Of a stretch of 64,000 nt of DNA, positions 23,889-36,458 are shown in pieces. The translations under genes and the position numbers were made by a program. The stretch's first letter is position 1. Each line of letters opens with the position of its first letter. Source of the DNA: Nyssa sinensis (lineage: Eukaryota; Streptophyta; Magnoliopsida; Cornales; Nyssaceae); the NCBI GenBank assembly GCA_008638375.1, contig VIRR01000524.1:96001-160000 (forward strand), written 5' to 3'. A model generated the notes under the pieces. It was not told where the DNA came from and did not search any database. It was given only the letters and a program-made list of their open reading frames with translations.

Positions 23889-24405
23889 GAGAGGAAGTGA
23901 ATAGTATTCTGCCATGGATGGAAGGAGAGGAAAACTTCAGAAGGATGGCAGTGGACCAAGGTACGTGCCTTAACTACCTTCTATCTAGTTTTGGAAGTAA
24001 TTAGAACTTAAAAATGTGTAGGAAAACTGAAAGAAAAACATAAGAAATTGTCTCTGTACCCACGGCCTAAATTTAGAGAAATTTAAATGAAAACTAAACC
24101 TGATTTTATACATGCAACAAGGTAGAAAATAGTGTCAGGATTCTAACACACTTGGAATTAAGCAAAATGGTCAAGAAATGACCATGTTAGGGCTAAGAAT
24201 ACCTTGGCCAAAAAAGATAATGGGTGTTGGAAAACTGTAAATTTGAGGTTCAAAAAGGCTCCCAAATGAATGCCGAGAGACTTAGGATGAATTTGGTATA
24301 AAAATATGTGAGAAGGACGTCGAAATCATGCAAAACAATGAGAAAAATACTTGTAGTTCCAGCGCCGGAATGTTGTGAAAAAGATGGGTCTGTTAGGTTG
24401 GACTT

Positions 24406-24423
24406 GGGTCGGGTCGGGTCGGG
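24406..24423 (+). promoter_or_regulatory. Perfect G-quadruplex motif in LTR
   Basis: GGGTCGGGTCGGGTCGGG: four G3 tracts with three 2-nt loops, followed by ACCCGACC, which can instead pair with it as a hairpin. It stands on the LTR sense strand. Confidence 0.7.
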
Positions 24424-25331
24424 ACCCGACCGAACACAAATAGGGGCAAGGCAGCGACGCCATTTAGAGTTTGAATTTAAATTTCGTTCAGCTTGTTTGG
24501 TTACCAAAATAAGAAATTGGAATATGAATATAAGGCCTAACCTAAACACGGATAAGGAAGACAATAGGATTATTATATTCTGGTTCACTAGTTAATCTGA
24601 ACCGGATGGTTCAGGGACTATTGGGTCCGGTCTAAGGTTTAGATTGGAGAACCCACTAGTTTACTAATTTACATAAGAATAAAGAAAACCCTAACTTGTG
24701 TAAATTACAGTTTGACCTCAACAAGTTTTGAATATTCTGTTCTGGCCCAACTCTTGGGATTTTTATGCGAACAAACCCTTAGAAAATAATTTAATAATTC
24801 AATAATTAATTAAATTATTTTATAAATAGGATAAAATGACTATTTTACCCCTAGGCCATAAATAAAGCAAATAAAGTCCAAATTAAGATCTGGAAAAGGT
24901 TACCTTAACATTTTTGGACGTTCTGGACATAATGGAAATGCCAGATTGGACATCCAGGGACTCCGGGGTGGTCCCACAATAAGATGTAAAATTACCAAAA
25001 TGCCCTTAATACAGTACGAAGCCCAAATAAAGTTCAAATTGGACGAAATTAATACCAACGGAAGCCCAAATAACTGTGAACTCGCATATGTGACTAAATA
25101 ATGATTCGGGATCAGAATGTCATAAAATATAAAATGACTAAAATACCCTTAAGCATAGAAAATACAAATTAAAGGCTGAATAAAGGCCAATCTAATATAA
25201 TTGATTACCATAAGCCTAATTATGTGAATTAAGGGTCTAAATAAGACTCCGGAACAGTTAAAGTATAAAATAAAAAATGATCGATGTGTCTCGATGATCA
25301 AAAATAGATACCAAATGAAGTCCAAAAGACT

Positions 25332-25378
<47 letters not shown>

Positions 25379-26063
25379 ATATGACAAATATTTTGAAGAC
25401 CACGATAGGGTCCGGGGCAAGAATGACAAAATTACCATTTTGCCCCTAAGGTTAAATATGTAATTAATTGATAACGAATAAAATTCAAATGACTTAAATT
25501 ATAATTCTGACAGCTACTATGCTTACCTAAGGGACTTAATAGCATAAGTTGAAACCCAATAAGTGGATAATAGGCCAATAGACCTAATTAGGGGATTGAT
25601 AGACTCTTAAGATGAGAAATACGTCATGAATGGATGAATCCTTATACTTCTATGATTGATGAAGATTATTCAGGATATGCTTGGACGTGCCTAACGACAT
25701 ATCTGGAGGATATCTGTGAATGGAGATAAGCATACAGTCTGTGAGTAACTCAGAATCCCTGACTCGGTGTATATTACTATACTATCTAGATTCATATACT
25801 GCATTATTTTATATATTGTACTGTTTCATATACTATATTGTTTAAATGCATATGCTTTCATACATACTCTTTGTACTACATTACACATGGCATGATTCAG
25901 TTCTGTCTTGCCTTTCTGATATGTTCCGTTTTGATTTTGTTCGGGTTTGTTCTATTCTGTTATACGCCATTTGGAGTCTGTTATGATGTTATTTTGTTAT
26001 GTTGGGTCTTACTTCGGGCCTACTACAAGATTGAGCGGTTTGGCTTATACTAGAGTATAACTC

Positions 26064-26330
26064 AAAGGGTAAAGGCCCCACGAGTGTCCGCTTATGGGTA
26101 GTTGGGAAAGGCTCATATGTCTGATTGGCATCCTGTTCTATTTTTGTTCCGCTCAATTCTGTCATGTTCTGTTCTGATCTGACCTAGAGGGTAAAGGCCC
26201 TACGAGTGTCTGCTTATTGGTAGTTGGGAGAGGTTCAGACATCCTGTTCAGTTCTGATCTAACGTAGAGGGTAGAGGCCCCACGAGTGTCTGCTTATAAG
26301 CAGTTGGGAGAGGTTCAGACATACTTGATG
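26064..26330 (+). repeat. Three tandem GGCCCCACGAGTGTC units in LTR
   Basis: Units with 'GGTAAAGGCCCCACGAGTG', then a GGTAGTTGGGAGAGGTTCAGA-like second half, begin near 26064, 26188 and 26266. The other copy of this LTR has two units (about 46832 and 46952). The units are separated by TGTTCTGTTCTGATCTG-rich sequence. Confidence 0.8.
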
Positions 26331-27057
26331 ATATGCCTTTTCATTGATGTATTGGCACTCAGTTCAGTTCAGTTCAGTTCTGATCTGTTTTGTACCGATC
26401 TGTTCTGTTTTGGCTCTGTTCTGCTTTGATCTGTTCTGTTATGATCTAATCTATTTTTTTCTACTTGAGCTGTATTTGATCATGCATTTCATTTGGATAA
26501 CATGAATATAAGAACTGATTTTGAAACCCATAGCAGGGACCCTATGTTACTCACCGAGCTTGTTTAAGCTCATTCTATTTATCTAACATTTTTCAGGATT
26601 TATTTCCATTGGATTAGAAGGCACAAAGAAATGACACTAGTAGGCTAGGAGGCATCCCAAGTTAGGATTTGATTGGCACTGAATTGTGGAGACTTGGATT
26701 CTTATAGACTAAGACTTGGGTTCTTGTGGACTGAATCAAGCTATTCAAGTGAGTGAAATGATATGATTGAATTCATTGACATGCAATAGATGTATTGAGA
26801 CATGGCTCATGATATTGGTACTCTAGAGATATTGGATGTCTGGTAATAGACGCATTCTGTGGTATATAGATAAGTTGCATTCCCGACATGAAAATGTTTT
26901 AATTTTCGTTGCACTGACCCCACATTTGGAATGCAATTCATTGTGAAGTTCAGAAGTTTGCCTTTGGTTGGTTGCATTGTCGGTAGAGAGACCGAAAAGG
27001 TAGCTAACTAGCATCACATCTTCGGCATCCGCGTAGGGTGGGGTGCGGGATGTGACA

Positions 27058-28744
27058 GGATTACTCATCTTGTGCTCTTAAAGCACTCCTTGATTCTCTT
27101 TCTCTCCTAAGGAACCCTACATACATATATTTCATGTTAGAACCATATTTGAGTGCAATGTGACATTATTTAGTTACGCGTGTCTCATTATAGTTTAAAC
27201 AACACAATCTAGGATTATGATAAAGTCCCTCACATTCTAATTCCATTGGAGCATCCTTAGACTCTTGTTAGAATTCATTTACATCAAATATATGGTTTTG
27301 AAACAATTGGGACAGCAGCTGCACCATCCCCATTTATTCTGCTTATAAGCTTCATTTTTAACTTTCAAGTGAGTCGTTCCAACACTTATATCTAGCATCT
27401 TGAATCATCATTTAGAAAAATCATTTAACTTTAATTAAGGTGTTTTTTTTTAATCTCTAGCAGCATTTTTCCTTACCATTTCTCGCATTTAGAATTCCTT
27501 TGATAATCCAATCATGCTAATTATAACCTACGTACTGCTAGGATTGTTTTAACACCATTAATCATTAGCCAAATAGTTTAATCAACACTCATTAATCATG
27601 ATGCATCCTTCGACATCATATATGTTGTTCTTGTATCCATGTAATTACTATTCCATGCAAAACTTGTAAGGAATTCAAGACTAGTTTAGAATTTTATTCA
27701 ATTCTTAATTGAATTTGAGTTCTTAGTCATTTTTAAATGTTTCTTTTCTGATTAAATTAAAGAATAAGAGATTAGAACTAGAATTCATACTTTGATTGTT
27801 CAAGAATTCAACCTTTAGGTTACTCCTCCTTAAGCTTCATTCTTTCTTCTTCTTGTTCTCTTGTTTTCTCTACTTTCTTCCTTGCTTTATTATTCTATCT
27901 AGCACAATTTAGAGAGCTTCTTACTTGTCTCTATAATTTATTTTGTAAGGCATAATAGATATAAACATGTATCTATATGTGGGCTAGGTGTCACCTTGTG
28001 AACTCCCACATATTTGAAGTGTCTTGCTCTTATTAGCTCTATATTTCCTCTCTCATACTAATCTGTTTTTTTCTCCCTTTTTGTGTATATATATATATTA
28101 TAAATATATATATATATATCATATTTATAATATATATATATATATACACACATATAGACAAATCTCTACACAAGCTCCTCAAGAATAGTCAACAATGATG
28201 AGCCAGATATTCCAAATTGTGGGTCTCTTGCCCATGTGAACAATTGTATTTTTTACCTTTCTCTAATTAAAATTAACTTGGATAATTATATGGTTTAGGT
28301 TATAACATAGGATTAGTAAAAATGTATCTCACTTAAACACCCTAATTAACCCAATTAGGATTAACTTAATTCACTAATCATGTATTAATATTACTAATTA
28401 AACATAATTAGTTTAGATATAACAATTTTTAAGAACCCTCTAATAACCTATCACAAACTAGGTTTGTTTAGTTAATTATGCTTAACCTTAGAATAGGGAC
28501 TAACCTAATTAATTATGTTCTAACTTAAGAATCATTTTAAAAGCCTACTAGAAATATCGTTTTGTTCTTAATTTCTCCTACTAGGATTTTAATGATTGCC
28601 TCACTATCCATACTAGTCAACTCATCGTTTTTAATCACACAGTTAGGCTTAAAGCATACTCTAATCTATACTTTATCATTACTTGAAGTGGATTCACCTA
28701 TAACAATAAAGTATAATAAAAGTAATAAGATGTAGGATATTACA
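27058..28744 (-). mobile_element. 5' LTR of the Tekay element, outer segment
   Basis: Continues the antisense LTR after the GGATT duplication (27058-27062): AT-rich sequence without genes, a CTT-rich tract (27835-27890), AT repeats (28085-28150) and the terminus GGATATTACA at 28744. Position, orientation and the terminal TTACA agree with an LTR outer end. I see no coding sequence in it. Confidence 0.65.
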
Positions 28745-31699
28745 AAGAGTCCTCATGATGTATAAGCAGCTCATGATGTGAAAGAGCCTAAAAAACCAGA
28801 CTTGCGTGTGTATGTATTGTGTTTCGGCTAGAGAGAAAGAAAAAGATGAAAAAGAAGAAGAAGAAGAAGAAGGGAGAGAAGATGGAAAGGGAGTTTCCAT
28901 GCACCATAAACCCAAGCTTGAGAATTCAATTAGGAGTTTAGAGGGTCCAGAATCGAGCCTAAGAAGAAGAGACAATTTTGTTTAGAAGGTAAACACAACA
29001 ATAACTTTCTCTTTCTAGAATATTCTCTATCAACATGCAGTTTAATGGAATTAGGGTGCATATATGATCCTTATTGATGACGTACTACAGTTTTAGAGTA
29101 AAAATGGTACCTAGTAGAGCCTAAAACAATAGGATTCATGAAAACTGCCATTGATGAAGAACTCTGAATTGGGTCTGAACCAACTAAAACTAAACTAGGT
29201 TTGGTTGGTTAGGGCTTAAACTATAGATTACAAGGGTTCTAAATCCATAAAAATAATTATGAATGGACCAACAAAGAGAGAATAAAATCGAGTTGCAGGT
29301 CACGACCCAAATAACCGACTTCACGAATCAAGCACCAAGCTTGATTTTTAGAACAAGGTTCTAAATCATTAAAATGAGGTTCACAACAAGCCAAGAACCA
29401 TGGATAATCCTTTAAATGAACGCTAACACCTTGATTGAAGCCCCAAAAACTCATAGCCTTGGAAACAGGTCGAAAGGACGTTTAGAAATGAATGAAATAG
29501 AGGTTAAATTTTTTTGCGTTTTAGGGTTACTGTTCATCATTTGAGGAAGAAGATGAACGGTAATGGTTCCTCAGGTCCGATTTGGTTTTGGTTTCAGGTT
29601 GGGTCGAAACACACCCAAGTGTAATAACGGTTAGTTAAAACTACATCGTTTTAGGTTTTGGTTTAAAAGATTTTAAATGGAAATGATCTATTTGGCAACA
29701 AAGTTAAAGGCTTAATTTAATAAGCTTATACAGAATAAGGTTAGCTTATCCATGTTTTCATTCCTTGTCTGCTGTTTGGTAAAGAAAAAATCAGAAAAAA
29801 AAGGGAGTCGCAGCTCCCTATGATTCGAACCCAAAACCTCTCACACATGAGAGATTTAACCCTTATGCATGGGGCCACTGTGCCAACTTCACACGTGTAT
29901 ATATATTAACAGAATATATATAATATATTAAATAAAAATTAAATTAAATTAATTAAAATAAATGTTTTTCGTACCCGAATAAAATAAAAGAAGTGTGTAT
30001 TATGAATTTCTTCAACATTCTAGACCTAATGGTGGAGTCCATTTTACTAAATGAAATTCTGAAAATTAGGACGCATAAAATATTATAATTACTATTTTAC
30101 CCTTAATGATACCCAAAGCCAATTGAATGTCCGAGAGGGTCTATTTTGACTTTCTTTGACATTCTGGACCCAATGTTGAGGTCCATATTGCCAAATTAGG
30201 TACTGAAAAATAAGACACATAAAAATATAAATTACTAAACTACCCCTAAGAGTCAGACTTGAATACGAATAGACTCGATTAAAAGCAACAAGACTTATTC
30301 TAAAACTAGCAAGCACGAAGTCTAAGAATAAATTAAAAACACCGATTAGGAAGTAACTTAAATTAAATACGAAATTAATAGGCTTTCCATGAATTTTATT
30401 TTAAGAGTTATAAGGGAAAAGGAAAAGCCCACTAGTAGCACCAATCCCAAAACCCAAGGTGAGTAATCCTGGACTTTGAAGTAGAGCTTTTAACTCTATT
30501 ATTTCTAAAGATTTTTAAATTCAAGTTCCTGTATGTACATGACTCTTGTTTTCAACATGCTACCTATTCTATTTTCAAACTATTATCATGAACTACAAAT
30601 GTGCTTGTTTTAAATGCCAATTATTTATAAAGTTGTATTAAATATCTCCTTTGAAAATGAATGTTTCTCAGTCAAGCTATGTTTAAATGCTCTTGAAAAG
30701 CATCTATTTGAAAAGTAATGTTTTAAATGCTTTATGTTTACGAACTAGTAATGCAAGATAAGTAGTGCATAAGCACTCATAATTAGTGGATTTTTAGGAC
30801 TCGCTCATGTAATGTCTGCAAGAAGGTAAGAGATCTCTCGTGTTTAGGACATCAATAATATATATTGACCTCGTGTTAAGCTTAGAGTCTAAATTGATAT
30901 GAATTCTCGTGTAAATTAAAAAGATGTAACATTCTGAAATGGTAGAAAGATTGTCCCCCATTAATCTGAACATGATTTATATCTTCATATTTCATAATTA
31001 AAGGGTTTATATTTTTTAATTATAACTAAAACTGAATCCTCTTGTTTTGTATCGAGAAATTAAATGCTTTACTTGAATGCTTTGTGTTTTATGCTTCAAT
31101 GATTCTGTATTCTGTGATTTCAATTGTGCGAACAATTGATAGCGGTCACTTTTATAAACTCTCTTATACTTAGACCACTATTAGTTGACAACTCATGACA
31201 AGGTACCAGAATTACTCATGAGCTTTTCATAAGCTCACATGGATTTTTACCCATATCTTTTCAGGCAATGATGACAAATAGGAGTCTTACCTGTACTAGT
31301 GAAGGGCATCTAGAACTTTAATCTTTTGGTACCATTTTTGTTATAAGATAATTAGTTGGAGTAAGATCTTTAGCAAGCAGGATTTTAGAATGCCAATACA
31401 TGTAGATCGTCCACATCTTTTGTAGTAATTTTTGGAACTATTTATGTAATTAAATTCTGCAAGAACAAAGATTATGTAATATGCTTAAGTTTGTCTTAAG
31501 TTAAGTTTCAAAAAAAAATTATTTAGCAAGTTTAGAAGAAGCTCTGGTCAGACGATTGTGCATTTGTCTTCACACTTCTGCAACGTTTTCATTATTTATG
31601 TTATGTTTACACTGGTGCCCGACTCCCTTCCATTTTGACTGGACCTCGGGCCAGGTTCGCGTCACCCAATCTGCATAGGGTGGGTCAGGGGATGTGACA
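28745..31699 (+). mobile_element. Older sense LTR, right part, host of the Tekay insertion
   Basis: It begins at the AAGAG target site. A GA-rich tract (28835-28990) resembles the sense LTR position of other copies. Then come a reverse tRNA-like unit (29795-29893), two tandem 130-140 bp units (30010-30260), and the LTR end GGTCAGGGGATGTGACA at 31699. Its left part must lie left of the window, beyond the Tekay element. TGGTT follows (31700-31704) as candidate TSD. Confidence 0.7.
29795..29893 (-). other. tRNA-like, pol III-type unit in LTR
   Basis: On the minus strand: A box TGGCACAGTGG (29875-29885), a central hairpin CTCTC/GAGAG (around 29838-29853), B box GGGTTCGAATC (29822-29832) and eight Ts (As at 29795-29802). 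A short AT tract (29898-29906) lies upstream on that strand. Confidence 0.6.
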
Positions 31700-32150
31700 T
31701 GGTTGGTAGAGTAATCTTTCCCATACGGAAGCTGAGGTGTCCATTAAAACCTACCATTACTATAATAGTAGTTCGAATGTCTTTTGGATCTAAATTCATT
31801 TTTTTGAACGGCTCGTAGAACAACACATTAGTGGAACCTCGGTATCCACAAGAACCCTTTTGATCTTCCAGTTAGCAATATTTAAAGATATAACAAAAGC
31901 ATCACTATAGAGGTAATGACAATGGACCCCTATGAGATCTAGCTCTGAGACTACATTTGGGGTGTCGTTTTGGTCCTCTTTTCAATAAAGGAGATCTAGA
32001 TAATACGAGGTTCTTCCCTAGCCTCCTGAGCATACCTTTTTCTAGCTCTGTTCAACAATCAAGTTATTGCACTATCAGCATGTAACATGAATATTACGTG
32101 CTAGTTATTTGGCGATTGTTGATCATTCTAGGCATCCTCGTTGTTCGGGC
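31700..32150 (-). pseudogene. Protease part of a Tat-lineage Ty3/gypsy element
   Basis: Minus-strand reading gives DAFVISLNIANWKIKRVLVDT and, in another frame, NVLFYEPFKKMNLDPKD and a VMVGFNGHLSF-like block. This order is that of the aspartic protease in Tat-lineage (Retand/Ogre relatives) elements. The frame changes inside the active-site Asp-Thr-Gly motif, directly after VDT, so the active site is destroyed. The domain is cut at 31700 by the LTR ending at 31699; the rest of pol lies left of the window. Confidence 0.65.
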
Positions 32151-33828
32151 CTCTGATCCTACCTTCTCTAGGGGGGTTATAATTTCATTGGTTTGGCCTT
32201 CCATCCTGGTGAACAAATTCTCTCAATCACCCACATTGGATTAGATGCTCGATTTCTTATTTCAGAGTTCTGCACTCTTCAGTGGTGTGGCCATGTTCTT
32301 TGTTGAAATCACAATACTTACTTTTGTTCCTTATCTCTGGCTTACTTTTCATAAGTTGGGGTCACTTCAAGTTTTCACGAGTCTAAATCTATTGAAATAT
32401 ATGGGTTAGGAAGGCATTTAGCAAAGTATTATTTTCGTATCTTCTGGACCTAGAGTTATTTTTTGCTTTAGGTGATATCCCTTATCAAGACTCCGAGCTT
32501 TCTTCTTGTTATATTTATTGTCTCTCTTTTGAGCTTGCTCATCCTTCTGAGCCTACCCCTTAGCCTTCTGAACAGAGTTCTTTGTATCTTCAAGGTTAAT
32601 ATATTCTTGAGCTCGCTTTATGATGGCTGCCATGTCAACTAGGGGATTTAATGAGTCCTAGAAGCGTCCAAGACCTAATCCTAAAGTTAGAGTGGCCACT
32701 AAGAAGCTTGTGCTACAATCATTCATCTTAGTGAGCTTGACATTGAAGCAAGCTATATATTCCCTCAAGGTCTCCCACTTGGCTTGCTTGATAGTCAAAA
32801 GGAATTCTGGTCCCTTCCTTAATTTCTTATTGGTTAGGAAGTGATTAAGGAATAATATACTAAGCTCATAGAAACTGTTGATTGAATTCCAGAAGAGATC
32901 ATGGAACCACTTGAGGGTTGTACCCTCGAGGCTGGTGATGAAGGTTCGACACCTAAAGGCACTGGTAGACCGGTGCAAAGCCATTGTATATTGATAATGA
33001 GATAGATAGTCCCTAGGATCCTCCAATCCATCATAAAGAGTAAACTTTGGCAGAATAAACTTTTTGTTTACTCTTCTACCATTATGGCAGAGATGCATCG
33101 TGTAGAAAACCTTCCGAGCAATTTACCAAATTCATCTTGTTTTGGGGGGACAGGAAACCTTTTGGTTGATTGATCTTGAGAATCTTTTATTTCTTTGATC
33201 CTTTAGGGAACCCTGGGCCGATCCTATGGCAGTGCTGTTGGTGCTCGATTTCGAGTTTGCCTTGGATTTCCAAGCTCAAGAATTACAGGCAGATTTTGTC
33301 TATAGTTGCCGGAAGACATTGTTCTAGAGGAACTAAAGGGTGCCAAACCACTTGTAGTGGTGGAAGGTCTGGATTTACTAGAGCCAGTCCATAGGTTAAT
33401 GGCATAAATACGCTAGTTTTACTTTGATAATGAATGGTAAGATGAGTTAGTGGAATACCTTTACCATTTATTGTTGATGTTTGTGGATCAGCCCCTATTC
33501 GGATGGTACTTTGGGGGTGTACTACCTGAGTATTGGGTAATTCTATATTCTGTAGGTCACCTCTTATAGCAGTATTAATGGGAGGTTAGACTCCCCCGTG
33601 TATGATGCTTACTGGTGGAGGAGGATGAAGTGCATTTTGTTGGCCTTACACAAGAAAGGCTAGTGCTTATGACATGGTCGTGACCTGTTGTTGCATCTGG
33701 TTGGTTTACCATTGCATTTGATCTATTTTTTATTGCATATGAGTTGGTGCACATCTTTTTTCTCTTTCAACGGAAGGCTGATTTTGAGGATTTGTAGGGT
33801 TTCTTCTAGGACGAAGATTTGGGGTCAT
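32151..33828 (-). pseudogene. gag of a Tat-lineage Ty3/gypsy element
   Basis: The probable start is the ATG at 33828 (MTPNLRPRRNPTN). A Q-rich, stop-broken N-terminal part follows. The best block, 33098-32658, contains FILPKFTLYDGLEDPRDYL, SHYQYTMALHR, TTLKWFHDLFWNSINSF and a LREYIACFN stretch, the capsid signature of Tat-lineage Gag. Farther on (about 32230-32330) is a YCDFNKEHGHTTEEC zinc-knuckle-like block with an LIQ..LREFV tail. Many stops and frame changes show a pseudogene. The plus-strand ORF 33170-33394 is a shadow. Confidence 0.78.
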
Positions 33829-33865
33829 TGTTAATGAACAATTTAAAAGAATAGGTTAAACTTTG

Positions 33866-34533
33866 TGTAATATCCCAATTAATCTGATATATTTAAGACG
33901 GCACCCCGACCTAATAAAATTAGGTTATGTCACGATAATGTTTGAAATAGTTAAAAATACATTAAGCTATAAGGGGATTAATTACCCTAAGATACGAAAT
34001 TACTCCAAAACACCAAAGATGGTGCATGCTCGAAAAATTGACAACCTGGTCAACCGAGTCAAAATAAATTGGGTCAATGTCAAAATTAACAAGAAGAAAC
34101 CAAAATGATGCTGAACCCCAGCTTTATGCCAAATTTATCGGTGTTCCATAAATTAAAATGTTATGGAATAAATATCAAACACGGTAAGATATACAAAAAA
34201 TTACATTTATACACGTAGATACGGTCACAATACATATACTTTCGGTATACCGTACATAACATGTAAAATATATGAATCTGAAAAAAATACATAATGTATA
34301 TATGTATACAATACATGAGTATACCCACTAGGTAACAAATAAAAATACATAATATATATATATAGATGAATAGTAAAATATCTACATATATTTTATATAT
34401 ATATAAGTATTTAGGAAGCTTCTATTGGGAAGTTGTTGGAAAGGGTATAGAATATATAACTATATATATATATATATGTAGATATGTATATATATATATA
34501 TGGCAGCTTGTAGAAGTTGCTGAAAGGTGTAAA
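33866..34533 (+). mobile_element. Sense LTR, left end (continues at 45727), broken by rearrangement
   Basis: Starts TGTAATATCCCAATTAATC at 33866, after CTTTG. It follows the start of solo LTR 22910-27057 (shared ACCCCGA, ATAATGTTTGAAATA, CCAAAGATGGTGCATGC, GGCAGCTT blocks) for about 670 bp. Near 34530-34537 similarity switches to the interior of an antisense LTR. The matching right part of this LTR is found at 45727-47295 and 54820-55213, so roughly 1.3 kb of it is missing. Confidence 0.7.
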
Positions 34534-36411
34534 ATAAATCCATGAATAATATTGTGATAGCGAATCATAAGAAAGGAGATGTTGTGATAGCCAATGAGAA
34601 CAGTTGCCATGAGGGCCAATGAACAAAAGGTCACAATGTACAATTAGGAGTAATGGATACAACATCAACATGAAACTCTCAATAACAATGTATCAACATG
34701 AATGTATTGCCAGAATAAACTGATCACAATCAAACAATGAAGAATATCCTCTCAATGTAAAATAAGTTATAAGGAACCGTGTCACTCAACAGTCATAGTC
34801 TTGTCAATCATATAAGAGATGCATTTACACTGTTCAGGGCTTGGCAAAAAACCTCGATCTTTTGGGGCCCGGCATACCCCCCTCTTTGTACCATTCCTCT
34901 TAGCCACACATGTCCGTTCACGGACTAGACCCGTAGGTCTCTAGTCAATTAGAAAGTATCAGATGGATGTTGTGACTGAGCACAAATCCCGTATTCATAA
35001 CATTTCATGATCATAAGTGATTCCATAAGAGTATAAAAATGGAATATCATATATACAATGAAAGCATAACAGTAGGCCTTTCAAGGCATGGTTCAACATG
35101 ATAACAATGATATAGCAGTCAATCAATGTCCACAAGATGAACAATATCACATTGTGGATAGCAATAACATGAGGTACTTTCAAGAGTACAAGCTTGGCAG
35201 TAAATAGAATAAACTTGGCTTGGAAACACCACATGGAAGAGAAAGGGAATTTACTTACCTCTAATTATGCGTTCTTAAATCAGTATCCTGTGAGGTTGCC
35301 TTTCCTGGTCGAGTCTCCTATATATCAGTAATACGTTTCAAAATAAATGCTATTCAATAAATTTTATGCCTTGCTATCATAAGTATTTTTGTAAAATTTA
35401 ATATTTTATTAATTTTCCTGTTTGGGCCTCAGTGGAATTTTTTAAACGTTCTGGGGTCGGTTCACAATTTCCCAAAGCAGCGGTCTGAACCAGTTGGTTC
35501 ACAACCAGTAACCCTAAACTGGCCTGACCTGTCACTGAACCAAACGGTTCAGTTAAATTCAGAGAACCGGATTAAAATAACCAATTCTCCTATCCTATCC
35601 ATGGTTTGGATAACCCCAAACCCAATTCCACATTTTCTATCCCTGCAACCAAACAACCCCAATTCAATTTAAAAACCCTTTTAACTTAAACTAAATTGTG
35701 CCGTTTTGACTGCCCATTTCTCATTCGGTTGGGTCCTGACCCGGATCTGGTTAATTTTAACCCGATATGCCCCTCGATAATTCGATCATCTTCCCCATTA
35801 CTCCAGTAGGCTTCCGGTGGTGAACAGTTTTCTTCTCCGGCGACGGCGACCGGATTTTGATCATTTTTCAACCCTTTTCAAATGTCTTCCTCTACTATTT
35901 TTTCATGGAGATCTCCTTCCTACTATTTTTTTTCAATTTAAAGCATTAAATCCTCACGAATTTGAGCAAACCTGTAACTCCGGTGACCTGAAAATTTCCA
36001 TTTTTACACTCGGTTGCTCACTGTTTTGACTCCTCTTTTTCTCTATCTAATTTCTGCACTATATGGGATCAATCCTATGTAATTTAAATCAAGTTTTATA
36101 CATAAAATACCAAACTTCTGATTATTCTCTCATACCTGCAACTCCATTTTTCTCTTTAAATTCTCAACCATTTTTTTTTATTTTTCTTGCATTCAATTTC
36201 TTATTTCATGCTTTATAAAACCCTATGCTTTAAACTAAATGAATCATGCTATAAATTTGAAAACAAAATACCCACTTACCTGTTAATTTCTGATTTTCTC
36301 TTTGTGCAGGGTCCTCCTCTCTCTTCTATTCCTCTTGGTTCACTTCTGCTTCTTCCCTCTTCAATTTCCTGACCCTTCCCTTTCTTTTCTAACCTCTCAA
36401 CTCACAAACCC

Positions 36412-36458
<47 letters not shown>

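Larger units (their letters stand above)
22910..27057 (+). mobile_element. Complete solo LTR (4.1 kb), sense, TSD GAATT/GGATT
   Basis: Starts TGTAATACCCTAAAAAACTC at 22910 and ends GGGTGCGGGATGTGACA at 27057, flanked by GAATT and GGATT (one mismatch). It is a distinct subfamily (AACTCGACATAACCC start, TTCGGCATCCGCG end) whose other copy is 33866-55213. It contains AT/GA simple repeats (23510-23900), the GGGTC G-quadruplex motif (24406-24423), a long TA tract (25338-25376), three copies of a GGCCCCACGAGTGTCTGC unit (26064-26330) and a run of GATCTGTTCTG-like repeats (26340-26465). Confidence 0.88.
1..28744 (-). mobile_element. Decayed Tekay/Del-type chromovirus (Ty3/gypsy), nested host element
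   Basis: Coding relics on the minus strand occur in canonical Ty3/gypsy order (gag, zinc knuckle, protease, RT, RNase H, integrase), preceded by a PBS at 21947-21958 and an LTR whose outer end is GGATATTACA (28744). Several stretches match the conserved wording of Tekay/Del chromoviruses, for example the WKWEHITM and WVIVDTLTKSAHFL stretches of integrase and the [16 protein letters not shown] stretch of RNase H. It contains at least four inserted LTRs. Its 3' LTR and chromodomain lie to the left of the window. AAGAG at 28745-28749 is the candidate TSD, but its partner is not visible. The element is inactive: frameshifts, stops and lost catalytic residues are present in every domain. Confidence 0.8.

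Noticed and set aside
24308..24595. Overlapping ORFs of 95 and 112 codons around the G-rich block
   Set aside because: They lie on LTR sequence with opposite-strand overlap and no recognisable domain.
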